Shown here: positions 24,380 through 38,100 of the stretch, one piece after another
Numbering within the stretch: position 1 is the stretch's first letter
Layout: each line of letters begins with the position of its first letter
Source: Tausonia pullulans
Taxonomy: Eukaryota; Basidiomycota; Tremellomycetes; Cystofilobasidiales; Mrakiaceae
Reading direction: 5' to 3'
Length of the DNA: 64,000 nucleotides
NCBI GenBank assembly: GCA_951802195.1
Contig: OX637637.1
Span: 579,766 to 643,765 of the forward strand
Translations under genes and position numbers: made by a program
Notes under the pieces: model-generated
Databases searched by the model: none
What the model saw: only the letters and a program-made list of their open reading frames with translations
What the model was told of the DNA's origin: nothing

Positions 24380-25023
24380 ATGACCGAGGGCTGAGGAGAA
24401 TGAATGTGCGGAGGGCTGTCGGTGAAGGAGTGGGCCTGGAGTGGTGGAGGTGGCATGAGCTCGCTTTGAGGTCTTGGGCAGATCAGTCCAGTCCAAAAGA
24501 AAGTCAGACTGGAGAACAAAATCTAAGATGACTGAGGGTCTTATGGTCGAGAGATGAGAATAGTGGAGGGGGTGAGAAGGATGAGAAAACAAGGGGGTGT
24601 GGCACGACGGGACCAGAGGGGGAAGGGGAAAGATGAGAAAGCAAACGAGTGTGGAACAATGGAGAATTGGAAAGAGGGAGGGATAAGAAGCAAGGAGCTC
24701 AAGACGGTGTGGCAGAAGAAGAGACGAAGAGAAGGGAGTGCTGAGCAAGTAAAAAAAAGGCTACGCAGGTGAACCGCGCACTCATCCGAAGCGCGTCGAG
24801 TAAAAAGACATTGTTGCAGGCACAGAAAAACAGTGCCAGGGTCGTGCTCCAGTTTAGCTAATGACTACCTAGTCTCATGCAATCGGGTCTCTTGCGATCC
24901 GATGTAATGCCTTTGGGTTGGGCCACTTGTCGCAAAAGTCAAAGTATGAACTCCGTTCCTCACGCGCAGATGCAGGAGTGGCCAGGCGTAGAGCCGAAGT
25001 GGCGAGTTCGCGAGATGCTGACA
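24380..25023 (-). mobile_element. Degenerate solo LTR, minus orientation
   Basis: Reverse complement matches the LTR family at 34161-34548. Shared blocks include TTTTGTTCT...CAGTCTGACT (about 24510) and TCTGCCCAAGACCT (about 24470). The head motif GAGCCGAAGTGGCGAGTTCG with CTGACA ends at 25023. Roughly 190 bp of extra sequence separates head from body. No target duplication was visible. Confidence 0.6.
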
Positions 25024-26498
25024 CCCTCACATTACGCCCTTCGTCTCAATTACGGATCAGCTCGAAGCCTGTGGAGAGTACCGGTGGTAAGGTGGGGGAG
25101 GAAGGATAACGACTATCCCAGGGATCGCCGGCGGGTGGGTGGATCTGGTTTCAGCCTGGCTTTCGACTGGGGTGATCTGGGAAGATTGGCGAAACGTCTT
25201 CAGATAGACAATATCATCTCCTGTCTCTAATCACCTGTGCATGTACACACTTGCTTCGCTTCTCCTTCCTCTCATCTGACTCACTCTTCTCAGATGCGAC
25301 GCCTTCCTCACTTAGTTATCTGGAAACGTCCCCCCGCCATGTAACACGTGAAACACTCCCCAACCTTTCTCAAAGAACTTTCAAGACTCCGAAAGATCGA
25401 TCTCCCTATCTTCCCTCCTCTCTCAACAGAAGTGCAAGTCGGACGAGGCCCCACCCGCTCGAGACGCGACTACTAAGCCCTCCCATTTCCGATCGCACCA
25501 AGACGCCCGTCAGCAAGAACACCTCTAGTGCCCCTGCTACCATCATCCCCTTCACCATCATCAGAATTACCCCAGCCTCAGCGAGTTGATATCCCCCCAC
25601 CTCGTGCCCGTCGGCCGATGCTTGCACCGGATGATGGATGCAACCTCTCGGATCTCGTTGTTCGTGATATCGACGACGAGATCCTGGAAGAAAACCTGCC
25701 ACTGAGATCAGAGGAGTCAGCGAAGAGACGAGCGTTTGTCCGGGGAGTTCGGCGAAGAGGGGGAAATGGGAGTCGGAAGACTCTAGGATTCTATGTCTTG
25801 CGTGCCGTCGATATCCCCGAACGGGAATCTATCAGAGACTATACTATCTACCTGTCGGTTAAAGCTGGCGGACGAGAGACGGAGACAGGGAGTGAAAGTG
25901 AGCGCGCGTACATGCCGTCGTAGAAACAACAAAGGCAGCCAGAAGGGAGAGGAAGGGAGGAGCCACAAGATAAGAGGGATAGAGAGCGAGACCTAAGAGG
26001 CGAACGAGAAGATCGGGACTGGCCACATGGAGCGTCCGTCATGAAGGAAGAGGGGCGCCAGGATTCGTCGTTGCAGCTAGGCTGCTGCACGTGTGACAGA
26101 GGACGAAGGTTTGAAGCCAAATATATCCCTTCCATATATGCTACTGTTATATTGGAGTCAAAGTACTAACCATTTGGGGTATATAGACGCAGGCAGGGTT
26201 GAGAAGGGAGGTCACGGAGGAGGAGGAGGCGTGCAGCAATGTCAATGAAGATATCGGCTAATGGGGAGAATTGTTGGCTTTGCTTCGATGCTCCGGAGAT
26301 AAGGTTGGTGAGAAATTATAAGACCCTCTTAAGTGGTCCTCGTAATGAATGAAGAATAGGCTGGCGGCGCTACAACGAGTGACAAGAAAACATCTCGATC
26401 TCATTATTCACGCGAACAGCAATCTCAAGAAGCTGTGCGGGCAAAATTGCGAGAAAAAAAAGCAAAAAGAAAAGGAAATAAATCTAGTAAATGAAGAA
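25024..26498. other. Intergenic, 1.5 kb
   Basis: Downstream of the ABC transporter. Both strands stay open over 25400-25920 (for example, plus-strand LRSEESAKRRAFVRGVRRRG), but I recognise no domain, and the codon pattern does not favour one strand. AT-rich from about 26100. Confidence 0.4.
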
Positions 26499-29400
26499 TC
26501 AAGAATGAAGGGCTAATGAATGTGGAGGGAGGGGTTGCTCTACGACTTGTACAAAGGCCGAATCTTGAACAGCCTGGATCGTACCATAGGAATGAAAGCC
26601 ACAGGATCTCAGCCACACAGACTCCGGGTTGATATTAGGCGGAGCTACGCACCAGATGAGAGCAAAGGAGGTGATGATACTGAAAAAGGAGAAGACGACG
26701 AAGATTCCTGAAAACGAGAGCCCGCAAAGTCAGATACACGTTCTCGGTTGTCGGCGCTTGAGCAAGAAAACGTTGACTAACCCCAATCTCTGAAGAGGAC
26801 AAATAGTAACAAGTTGGAAAGTCAGCTCTAAACCGAGCAGCGCAGAGAACCGAAAAAAGAAAAAGCGACGTACCTCCACCTGCGGTGGTAGTCGTATCCA
26901 ATGATGTCGAGGTAATCTTCTCCAGATGAGTATTGACAGTAGCCACAGTCGCTCGTGGCATTGGCGTTGGAGAGGTATCCAACAGCTGTGGAAAGGAAGC
27001 TCGCAGCGTAGTCGCCGCAGGTCTGGCCTGCGAAACGAAACCATGACCAAAAGGTCAGCCTCGCGGTCGAACGCTCTTGGAGGTGGGTAGTCAAGTCTTA
27101 CCAGAAGGAGGTTGGAAGATGGTGAGCTCGTCCGAGGTGCAGGTGACCCGCTGAGGGGACACCTGGGCGCTCATAAATGAGCCGAAGGCCCACCGGAGAG
27201 GGGAGAGCCATGCGAAGAAATAGTGGAATGGCGACGGAAGAGCGCCGTAGGGAACTGAGTGACAGAAGAAGAGAGGGGCGTTAGGAAATAAGTAGATTCT
27301 AAATGACCACTAGGAGACACTGACCGATTGAGAAACTCATGGAATTCCACCTGATCGAAAGAGCGTAGGACAATCAGCATCCAAGTGGGATAATGTAAGA
27401 GAGAAAATCTCACAGATTCCAGACCAGACTAAGGATGAAAGGGATCGACGTGCTAGAGGGAGAGACCGCACCGAGCATCTGAGGGTAGAAGATGAGGTTA
27501 TTCACGCTCGGGCTTGGGAACGGAGGTTTAATTGAGCTTACGAGACCGAGGGTGACCCTGCATCATTTAAAGAATGGAGTTCAGCGAATGAAAAGGCGGT
27601 ATGGAATCTGGGTGGCCGCTACGTACGTGAAAGGAACGCAGGTCATCCAGATCAACCAACTTAATGCGCCGTTTGAAGCGGTGGATCTATTTGAGAATGT
27701 CGAAAAGATGTTAGATAATTAAACAGAGACAGTCGCTGAGACACATACGCACGTTAAATCCAAAGTCCAGAACGAGCATAAGAAGAGAATGGTGTAGGCG
27801 ACGATCAAGATAGGGCATTCACTGGAACAAGATCGGTCAACAACTGGCCCTCTTGTGTCGGGATAGTTAAGTCAAAGTCAAACATACGTGAGGAGAAGAC
27901 TGGTAGTGAGAGCCGGCCACGAGTAAATTCCGCTTCGCTCTCGGGCAACCTACAAGTGAAGGAGGTCAGAGGGAGATTTTATGGAGGAGGAGATGAAACG
28001 CGCACTCACGTAGATGGCGAGCTTAGCTTGGAAATTGAAAGCAATATCGAGGGACACCGGTGCAATAACTTGGAAGACAACGAGGAGGAGTAGCACGCCG
28101 GACTGAATGCCCAGGAGAGTGTCCTTAACCTTGAAGCCGTCTGTACATCAAAACAAATGTCAGAATACCAGAAAACATAGCGGGGCAAATGAGTGTGGCG
28201 GAACTAGTCGCACAGAAGGAAACGAAGAGCTGGAGAAGGACAACGTTTCAGCAAGGTTAGCGAGAGGTGTTGATGGTCAAGCAACTCACTCCGAAGTATC
28301 CGCAAAGAGCCAACTTGGTCATGTAGTAGGGTCCGTCTCTCCATTGAGCCCGGAACTGACGGATGGACAGCTCTCGAACCTGCTCCATGAAGGAGGCCGC
28401 AAAAATGTTCGAGTCGCTGTCGGCATCGGCTGAGGGAGAAACACGTCCAGCCCTCGAAGACACCTCCGCAATGCGCTGATAGATATGCTGCGCCTCGGCG
28501 GATTCCCGCCACAGCCCAGCCCAGTCCTTTGAAGATCCTCCGACGGGGGCAAAGGTGCTGATGAGATGCTCGGCCGGGTTGGCTTCGGGGGGGCAGGCAT
28601 CACTGTTCCAGAAAGAATATCAGTTGGCGATCCTGATAACGAGGACATACGACAGGACTGACCCTCTAGCAGCGAAGTAGCTAGGAAAAGAAACCATTAG
28701 CTTCGCTACGCGGGCTATGCAGCGCAGTGAAACGCGAGCTTACCTAGTGACCTCAGAAGCGTTCTCACCCGTCGGCCCAGCGTACACAGTCTTGCCTCCC
28801 GGGGCGAGAAGAACAACGTGATCGAACATGTCGAAGAGATCTCCAGCAGGCTGGTGAACTGGAGGGTTACAATCAGCCGCTGAACAAGCTGAGAAGCTCA
28901 GCCTCAGAGACGAACTGGTGCAAAGAACGCTCAAACCACTGGCAGCAATCTTTTGGAGGAAGCGGACAATTTCATAAGCAGCTTGACTGTCGAGACCGGA
29001 AGTGGCTGTGGTAGCAAGATGGTAGAGTCGTCAGCATTCAAAGAGATTGCCGTTAAGGCCAGAAGCGCTCCAGCAAACTCACGTTCGTCCAAGAACAGAA
29101 GGAAGTCCGGTCGAGCAGCAAGTTCAACTCCGATGGTAAGACGCTTTCGCTCCTCGACTCCAAGGCCTCCAACCTCCGGGGAACCAACGACAGCATCGGC
29201 AATGGACTCAAGTTCGAGGAGTCGGATGACCTCTTCTACTTGCCTACATGGAACGGGTCAATTGGGAAACCATGCCTGCCTGGAGTTAAGGGGAGCACTT
29301 ACTCAAGCTTCTGCTCACGAGTCCAATGCTTGTCCTGCCGAAGCAAAGCGGAGAACTGGAGACACTCGCGGACACTGTCAGGAAGACATAGTCAGAATTT

Positions 29401-32400
29401 CAGCTTTGTTCCAAGAGCACGTATTAGCAGGGCCACCCACGTCGAGAACGGCTCATGAACATCGCCTATCGAGGGTCGGACATCAGTTTCCTTGCTTCAG
29501 ATGGAGGTAATTGGCCAACCACTTTACTCACCCTGTTGAACGAAACCAGTCTTGCGGCTGAACGATTTTCCGATGGGTTTGCCATCGATGAGCATCTCGC
29601 CTTCAATCACACCAGTGGTCTTGCGACCGGCGATAACGTCCATGAGAGTGGTCTTGCCAGCACCTGATCAAGGGAGAAAGGTTGAGCTACATCCAGCCTC
29701 TGCGAAGGAGGCATGACATGCGGACCTGAGGCTCCCATGAGAGCCGTGAGCTTTCCGGGTTCGACGAGACCGGAGATGCCATCCTGAAAGTCATCGGTGC
29801 AAGGAAGTCAAGATATGTAGACACCGAGAGTAAATTGGAACTCACCAAAAGGAGCTTGTCTTGGCCATCAACTTGCACAGTGTAACGAACGTCCTGTAAA
29901 TTAAGTGTTAGGAAAGACCGAGAATGCGAAAAAGAACAGATGGGCGAATCTGAAACTCGCCTTGAAGGTGAAGACGGGAGCACGAGACATGTCCTTGGCG
30001 ACGGCCGCAGGACCCTCCTTCGCGTGCTGCCCGGCCTTCTCGTCCATGATCCGCTGAACGGCCTCCGAGTCATTCTGATCAAGTCCTTGGACGAGCTTTG
30101 CGCCCCGCTTGTAGAGCTTGACGGACGAAGAACCGGTGTCGCGGATGAGGAGGGTAGAGCCAATGATGACCGCGACGACGTAGATAACGTTCCTAGAGTA
30201 AAGGTTTCAGACAGGAAGTGATGGGAAGATAAAAGAGAGGAAGACTCACATGGCCCATAAGATACCGATGTTCATCCAGATACTGGAAGGGTTTATGCCA
30301 TATTTTGTCATAATCTGGAGGGACCAATCAAGTCAGTCACGCGAAGGCGTCCAGACGCGCAGCACATTACTCACATAATCAGTTCCGGAAACAGTCGCAG
30401 AGCCAGCTGTCCCGCCCACGATGGTGCAGGCCTGGTAGGCAATGTCGCCGTAGCCCTGAAGGAGCAAGACGAGAGTCATTGGAGAATTCGACCCGGCATT
30501 ACATGGCCAGAACACGCACAGTCCCAGTGGGAACCAGTTCAGCAGTACGGCACATGAGCGTCCTTGCGCGGAACTCGTTTCCAAGAAGGGCTTCGAAGGC
30601 GTAGGCGGCGGGAGAGATTCGGCGCATCCACGAGGACCATCCGAGCTGGTTCGGGAGAGGAACGACGAATCCGGCCACGGTCAAGACGAACGAGAGAGTG
30701 AATCCTCCAAACCTGATACCGATGGAAAGGTTCGGGGACCAAGAGGCGATGGCGCGGTACATCTAAATGTGTCGAGTAACAGGATCAGTAAACGGCAGAA
30801 AGGTGACCCTTCTCTGCTCAAACTAGAGGCTCTGGCTAAAGGAGAAAACGATGTACGTTGGCGAGGCAGAAGTAGGTGCTGAAGACGATGAAGTAGAAGG
30901 TGAAGAAGTACTTGGCGCCCGAGTTGAGTCCGACGAGGAAGTAGAAAAGGCAACTGAACACTAGGCTAGAGATAAAGACGGATCGATACTCAGCGTATGC
31001 AGACAGGAAAAGACGTAACAAGACGTACGTAAGGACCGCATAGACGGGAGCATCGAGGATGATTTGCACCTAAACAGGACGGATGTTAGCGCTGTATTGC
31101 GCTCGATTCGAGCGGAACGGCCTTGCGCACCAGAGTTTGCGCAGCCGGCTGGTAAAATCCAAGAGTCCTATGTTTGATGAGAAGAGGACGCGCAAGAATT
31201 GTAGAAGGAACCTAAACGAGTAACACCGTGAGCCAAGCAGAAAGAGCGAGAGAGAGTATGTCGTGCTTACCTCTCCGAATGCGAAAATAACGAAGTAGAG
31301 GACAACGAAAAAGCATGCGCCTGAGACCGCGTAGGATCCGGAGGCATCGGTAGCTGGCTTGTAACCTAAGCGGGACACCAGGATAAACGATGTCAACGAT
31401 GCTTTCATTGTCATCGACTTGGGTCCTTGTCCGCAAGACTTACAGATAGCTCCGATAAGAGTAGCTTGCAAGATATTGGATCCTGCGGAGCAGCAACTGG
31501 ATTAGCATTCGTTAGCTCCGGGCCCAATGGAACAGAAACGGACCGAGTCGAACAATGAAGGTTGAAGGGTCGGCCTTGGTGAGCTGGTATTGCGAGCGAG
31601 TGAGCGTCCAGCACTGCTGGAAAAAGTTGACCTTGACTGAAACGAAGAGGACAATCATCTGTTCAGGTTCGGAACAGCCTGTAAGAAAGCAGAAATTTCG
31701 ACTGACATGCATTCGCTTTCCCTGTTCCAGGGGCCTTGCTCTCCTTTACTCCGCGGCGGAAGAGCTCGGCATCGTCCGAGGCAGAGTGGTGGGCCTTGCG
31801 ATGGAGCCAAGCCCGATCAGCACCCAGGTACCACAGCCCGCGAGGAGATGATGCACACCTTGTACTCTGCAATCTCCTCCTGCAGACGAGCAAAATCGGG
31901 ACTCTCGCGGAAGTACTGGGCCATTTCCTTGGGAGTCCTTGGGACCATCCCAGTATGATCTGGTCGGACAGTGCGCTCGTTGATGCTGGTGCAGCTCGTG
32001 AGGAAGTCCGGGGTGCTGCAAAAATGTTGTCACCATGCAGAGCTTAAAAGTGAAGAGTGACGTATGCGAGTATACGTACGTCTGACGATGTTTCTTATGC
32101 CATCCCTGATTGATGAAGTACTTCTCGGCCATATCAGCGCGACCCTGGAAATACCATAGTCAGTGTCTCGCTCTCTGGGGTGAAATGGCGGAGACAGGGT
32201 CTCACGGAATAAACCATCTCTCCGTCGTAAAGAACGATGACTCGGTCGAAGGAGGCATTGAACATCTCTTGCGATGCCTGATAGATAGATACGATCTGTG
32301 CACGGGCCCGTGGTCAGCTGAATGTCATTCGGTCTGTCATTTCCAAGAAAATGCACTCACGTTGGCCATGCCGGTAGATCGCGACAGCTCTTTCAGGACT

Positions 32401-33801
32401 TTCAGATACCAATCGGCCACGGCAGAACTGCAAAGCAGTGATCAAGCAGTAGAGCAGTCAGCAGTCAGCTGCTGCGGTGTATGCGTCGAAGACACGAGGG
32501 ACCTACTCCAACCCTCGAATACTGTTGTCCCAGCAGACGACGGCCGCGTTCGTCGTGAGCATCTCCGAAAGACTGACCCTCTTCCTTTCGCCACCAGAGA
32601 CACCGCGCACGTAAGCGTCGCCGACGAAGGTGCCAATTGTATGCGGCATTCCGAAGGTGGCGAGCAGGCGATCCGTGTATTCTTTGATATAGGCGGACTT
32701 CTTCATCGGAGTTGCCAGGGTGTAAGGCTTCTTGAGAGCCTGTGAATACCGTTAGAGATCGGTCAATTAGCTTCGTCGCACAACTCGCAAGTAGAAGAAG
32801 AAAAGGGCAACTGGGGCGTACGAGTGCTTTGCCTAAGGTCTAGACGAGTGCAAGACTGTCAGATGTTGTTACTCCGGAAAGGGGGTCAGAACTAGGCGAA
32901 CCTGTCCAACGTTGAGAAGAGGCTGATGGATATCTTCCTCCGCACTGCCAAGCGTCCGTCCGGGTCAGATTAGGTTCGGTCCTCTACAGCAGCACGAGTT
33001 AGACTCACTTGAAGACGATTTCGCCCTGGAAGAATTTCTTCGCTTCCTTCGCATCGATGGAAGAGTAGTGAATCTCGCCCGTGCGGCCGACGAAGGGATC
33101 GGTGACGTTCGCGATACCTCGTACTGGAGAGCCCTCATAAGCAAGAAGAACTGTTGGGTAGGAATAAGGAGAGGGCCTAGAGTATCTACTCACACAATGT
33201 CGAACAGCCTGAACCCGGTCGACCCAAGACCAAGCACGTCTGTCCAGCTGGAATCACTCCAGTGAAGTTGGCTAAGCCAAGAATGACAACATCAGCAGAT
33301 AATTACGAGCAGCGCATGATTGAGCGGTGTGCTCGTACAGATCAAGGCGCGCTTTTTCCCGAACTTGAGGTTGAGGAGCTCTAAACCAGAATGGCAATTG
33401 ATTAGTGAGGCGCCAAACCATCGAAAGGATAGAAAGACTCGCTTGCGACGAATCCGGGGAAGTGCCACATCTGCGTTGCCAACTCCACATCAGCCCGAGG
33501 AGCAGGATCAACAACCGAACAGCACGAAACTGACTTTGAGCATGGAGATCTCTAGGCCCTCGACGGTGGCACCCGTAGCTCCAGATCCGAAAATGGTCAG
33601 GTCCTCGAAGACAACACCAATCGAGTGGTGACCGCTATCGGGGAGGGGGATCGTGTTGGGCTCAGAGAAAGGGGCAGGTGCAACTTGCTCCTTGGAGAGA
33701 GCATGCTCGTTTGATTTGTTCTCCCGGCCGTCTCCAACGATGGTGGTGGCCGACGAGATAGTCGGGTATTCCGCTGGCCCTGGGATTTTGAGGTTTTCCA
33801 T
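26499..33801 (-). CDS. PDR-type full-length ABC transporter (ABCG subfamily)
   Basis: Plasma-membrane efflux pump of the pleiotropic drug resistance type, arranged (NBD-TMD)x2. The N-terminus [17 protein letters not shown] is at 33801. NBD1 shows the degenerate PDR Walker [11 protein letters not shown] (about 33210) and signature [17 protein letters not shown] (about 32580). TMD1 has [12 protein letters not shown] and [14 protein letters not shown], running to about 30500. NBD2 has canonical Walker A GASGAGKTT (about 29720), signature [17 protein letters not shown] and Walker [19 protein letters not shown] (about 29110). TMD2 and the family's C-terminal Cys-rich loop ([33 protein letters not shown]) are at about 27030-26890. 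The asymmetry of NBD1 and NBD2 motifs is the family norm. The gene is cut by many introns, including an 8-nt exon at 26782-26789. It appears intact. Substrate unknown. Confidence 0.9.
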
Positions 33802-34160
33802 CCTAGAGGAGATGCAAGGAGAGGCGCGGTAGTACTGGAAGAGGGACCTACAAGGGGTTATAGGAGAGAAGTGCGATGTTGTGGATGAGCGAAGACAACG
33901 AGGTTGAATGCGCGAAGGGCAATGAGTGATGGAAGGATGACATCCGCGGAAAGGCCACATCCGAGCCCGCCCGCCCGCGGTCACTCCACTGTTCGTATCG
34001 ATCCACCTGACATTAGGACTGGCTGTCAGATCTTACCTCATGTAGGTTTAATTGTAGAAGGGCAACAATGCTATCCGACCCTCCCGCGGATGCAGGGACA
34101 CCGTTCGCTTTCGCTGAGTTTGTGCCACGGATGAAGCGAGCCGGCATGCAAGAGTGAGTA
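33802..34160. other. Upstream region of the ABC transporter gene
   Basis: About 360 bp of probable promoter between the transporter start and the inserted LTR. I could not pick out a clear regulator site. Confidence 0.4.
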
Positions 34161-34548
34161 TGTCAAGATCTAGCGGACTTGCCTCGACCCTACGCCTGGC
34201 CAACGCGGCACCAATAGCCTTTCCCTTGCTTGATCAGCATTCCCATTTCTTTATTTCTTTGTTGCCTCATCTGTCCCACACTCTTTGATTTCTAAACTTT
34301 CTCCTCACTCCCTTATTCTCATTACTCCCTTGTTCTCATCTCTCGTCCATAAAACGTTCATTTCATCGTAGATGTTGTTCTGCACTCTGGACCCGACAAA
34401 TCTGCCCAAGACCCTTAAGCGAGCCCGTGTCACCTCCATCACTTCAGTTCCCTTTCATCACCCGCCATTGTTCTCAGTACACTTCGTCACCGACGTCCCT
34501 CTCCTCGCCCAATTTTCTCTGCCATCGACCCTTGGGCCGATCCTAACA
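34161..34548 (+). mobile_element. Complete solo LTR with 5-bp target-site duplication
   Basis: A 388-bp element starting TGTCAAGATC and ending GATCCTAACA, that is TG...CA as in retrotransposon LTRs. The five bases before it (GAGTA) are repeated exactly after it (GAGTA, 34549-34553). That is the duplication length typical of Ty1/copia and Ty3/gypsy integration. It contains no open frame for reverse transcriptase or integrase. Related sequences occur at least five more times in the window. It sits between the ABC transporter promoter and the 3' end of the Zn2Cys6 gene. Confidence 0.85.
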
Positions 34549-34553
34549 GAGTA

Positions 34554-35180
34554 CGTCAACCGACATGCAGGTTGGGTCCAATTCGTGCGTGAGCTTCACT
34601 CATCCTTAATCAGATAGAAGTTTGAGGAATGGAACGAGACTGGATGCGAGATAGATATGCCAACAGTTTCCCCCCGTGTAGGATCGATTGCTTCGTGCGT
34701 AAAAAAATTCAGGTAGTCAGTGACGTCTGAGTTACGAGAGATTCTCTACGAAAGGGATGCATGGAGATGAATTGAGCGAATGCAGAAGGGACGACCAAGT
34801 GGGTTCTGGGGATATGTAGGTCAACGCGACATGGTTGGTCAAGAAGCGTCATTCACCTGGCTGATTTGCTCCCTCGGGAAGCGGCGCGCGTCCGGCTCCT
34901 ACCAAATTGAGTCAGTCTGATCGTCTGCATGAGATCCGAAAGCTAAAGTTTGTCTTGATGTTAGTTTCGGATGTATTCGACCCAAAGGCAAAGCGCCTAT
35001 GTCCTTCTTACAGGCTGGCGTCGACTCGAAGAAACATGATTGATGGAGCGAATGGCTCGTAGAAGCCTTAGTTCTCTGATTTCTTCTTTCCGGATTTCAC
35101 ACTCTGGTTAGAAGGATTATCGGCATCTTACTAGAACCAGAACTCTTTCAAACCTCCTCTGTGAAATCCGCCGCCTCCTG
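34554..35180. other. Intergenic, 3' of the Zn2Cys6 regulator
   Basis: AT-richer sequence of about 630 bp with no gene, repeat or RNA recognised. Confidence 0.4.
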
Positions 35181-38100
35181 CTATGTACCCTCGCCCCATG
35201 CTGACCCTCGACCGTTGTACTGTGCCCAAGTATCGCTGTCAATCAAAGACCTAAGATCAGAAACCCTGTAGAGGGACCGCGGAGTCGAAAGAGACGATAT
35301 ACGCACGCGAATCCCTCAGGTGCATTCCCAAAGAACACGTCCAGATCCATTGCCCCCGGCACTTCCTGACCGCCTTGCAACGCCCCAAACACCCCATCAA
35401 GAAAATTTCCGTCTCCCCAGCTACTTCCATCCCCAACCCCGTCACCTGTTCTCAGAGGAGCTGGGCTGAAGGAGTCCCCCTCTCCAAACCTTTCTCCTCG
35501 AACGACCCCTTGGATCCGGGAGGATCCGAAGACGCCGCTGGACGAAGCAGGCGAATAAGAAAAGGATGAAATCGACCGATCATGCTGAGAGGGGGGGTTG
35601 GACGGGAAACCGAAGGAGACATTCGATGATCCCGCCTCGACTGAGGCGATAGATGGCGTCTGTGGGACCGAGGATGTGCTTGGCTGATAGAGCGACGAAA
35701 CGAGATCGTTCCGAGACGCGTCGGGGACCTGCAAATCACATCGGACCTATCAGGTTTGGCACGCACCCCCGCTGAGATCAAGCAGCAGGCTCTTACCGTC
35801 GTTTGGGTGCTTCCGGAGTTGATCGGAACTACTCCTCTAGGTGGAAGGCCTGCTAAATCGCCCGTAAAACCGGTAGGCAGAGGCGGGCCGAACGTGCTTA
35901 GCCCGGGCGATGCAGTGGCGAGATGACCAGCTTTAGAGAGATAAGATCACGAATCAAACGGATTAGCACGAACGGAAAGACCACCTACGTAAGGGAGAGA
36001 CCCACCACCGGAAGAACTGGTCAGAGCGCACTGCCTTTGGCGCGGCGGCAGAGTAGATGGATGGTCGGGAACAAAACTCCTTGGACGGTAGGACGAGGCC
36101 TCCCGAATGATCTTCTCAGCTGCGATGGTGAAAGGTGAGGATGACTCAGAAGTAAACCCCGGAGATCCTGCCTCGACGTTATCATCGCGAGCGTGCTTGA
36201 GCGAGGCGGAGGGGGTGGGAAGCTTGACCGGAAGATGAGACTCTAAGGAGAGCTGCACAAGGATATCCCTGTTTGTTTGATTGGCAGCAAGTAAGCTCTA
36301 AGCTCCCAGGCAGTTCTTGATGAGTACGAGCGACCTACTTGAGCTTCCCCGCCGGGAGCCAGAATTTCTCAGCGGCGTCCAGCAATGTAATGATCCGCTT
36401 TGCATCCTTCGTACTGCACCGTACTATGAGAGTCAGGCTGCCGTCTTCCCGTCAACGAGAGCATGATTGATATGGACCGACCTCATTTCGAAATCGCCCA
36501 CTCCGGCCGTCGTCTTAACACCGACCCAGACGTTGATGAGCAAGATGAAACCAAAAACTGATCGGACGATGGGCGGATGAGTATTCAGCTTCAACATGGA
36601 AGATGACCAGCGCGCTCACTCACTGAAAGCATGAGGAATAAGATGTAGCTGTATCGCGAAGACTTCTCCGCGCCTTCGCGCGGTCTCCAAGATATGGGTC
36701 CCACTCCGGGCGGCATTGATGCACATGGCGAGGGAGGGGAAACCAACTTGTGGGGACTTTGTGACCGAAGGTAGGAATGTCCGATGAACATGGATCTTCA
36801 AGCACGAGACAAGTAAGCGAAGCTGCCATGGGGGAAGGGGCAACAGAAGATGGACGAACCTGAATAGCGTAAAAAGTGCAGTAGAGCTGGACGGACTGGT
36901 GGAAAAAGTACATATTTTTGTGATGAGGGTCCCACTTGAGGCTAGTTGCGGAGGTAAGGTTAGCAGAGAGGCGAGGCATTATGCGAAAGGGAACTAACTG
37001 GAGTGGAAGACGCGCAAGCCAGCCGTTTAACAAGCTATCAAGCTCAGAAACTACCGCTCGTTGATTCTCCGCAGTACTCAGACTGAGTCGGCTCTTGCTG
37101 ATGGCAAACTGCACAGTCAAACGAAGAACTGTAAGCATGATCGTGAGCGGATAATGGATGGATTACTTACGACCGTTCTCAAGCAGTACCCAACGATTTT
37201 GTATAACCGAATGAGGGAGATGAAGCTTGAGATCTGACATGGCACGCCAGCGGGCTGCACGAAACATAGCGCCGGGTCTTCGTTTTCCCAAAACTCGTCG
37301 TCCACATCGAGTCTGATATAAATCTTGGGATAAGCCTCGTGCTTCAGCGTCTGAGAGGTAGTTATATTCACGGATACTCGACGTCGTGGCTGTTGGAATG
37401 GACGGTCAGCAAATGATATCATGCGAGAAGACTCCAGGACTCACTCTTCGTCGTGCAGGCCAACTGGGCGTCCAACAACTAAGCTCCGTTACGTCAGACT
37501 CATCCGCTTGGTTGGTTAGAGAATCGCGAGACACTAACATCCAGATGTGGCACGATCGAGGACGAATAGGCACCTGAAAAACGAGATGCAGGCTCAGACG
37601 AGCATTCCGAAGACATTGAGCACGCGTAAGAGCCGCTTACCAAAAAGCACGCTTAGCTAACTCGGCTTTGGCAGGAGGCATCTCTCGGATGATATGCTTC
37701 CGATGAAAGCCGGCATCCTGAAGTTTAGGTGATCAGGTCCTGGCGTCCTGGCGCTCCCTCTCGGAAATGAGGTACACACAATGGCAGCGCGAATGGCGAT
37801 TCCTTTAGGGAGACGATGCCATCTCAAGTTAGCCTTCTATGCAAGCTTGCTGATGGGTTGCACATATTCTACCGAGCATGGTCCACATCGATCGAGGGTG
37901 GCTGCAACCTCCTTGGAAAGACGCAATGAGCTGAACGAGAGAGTAAGAGGGGTTCGGCATTCTCCTTTCAAACACAACGAAGGATACCTACTATGATGGC
38001 TTGAAGCTCATAGAGCCTGCGCGAAAGACAGATTCCGTCAATCAAAGGGCCCGCAAAGGCGTCAAGCGATGCTCTCACCGGCAAGAATCGTGCCAGGATT

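Noticed and set aside
26499-33801. ABC transporter as two half-transporter genes or a pseudogene
   Set aside because: Both nucleotide-binding domains, both membrane domains and the C-terminal Cys loop follow in one orientation. The apparent breaks resolve as short introns in phase.
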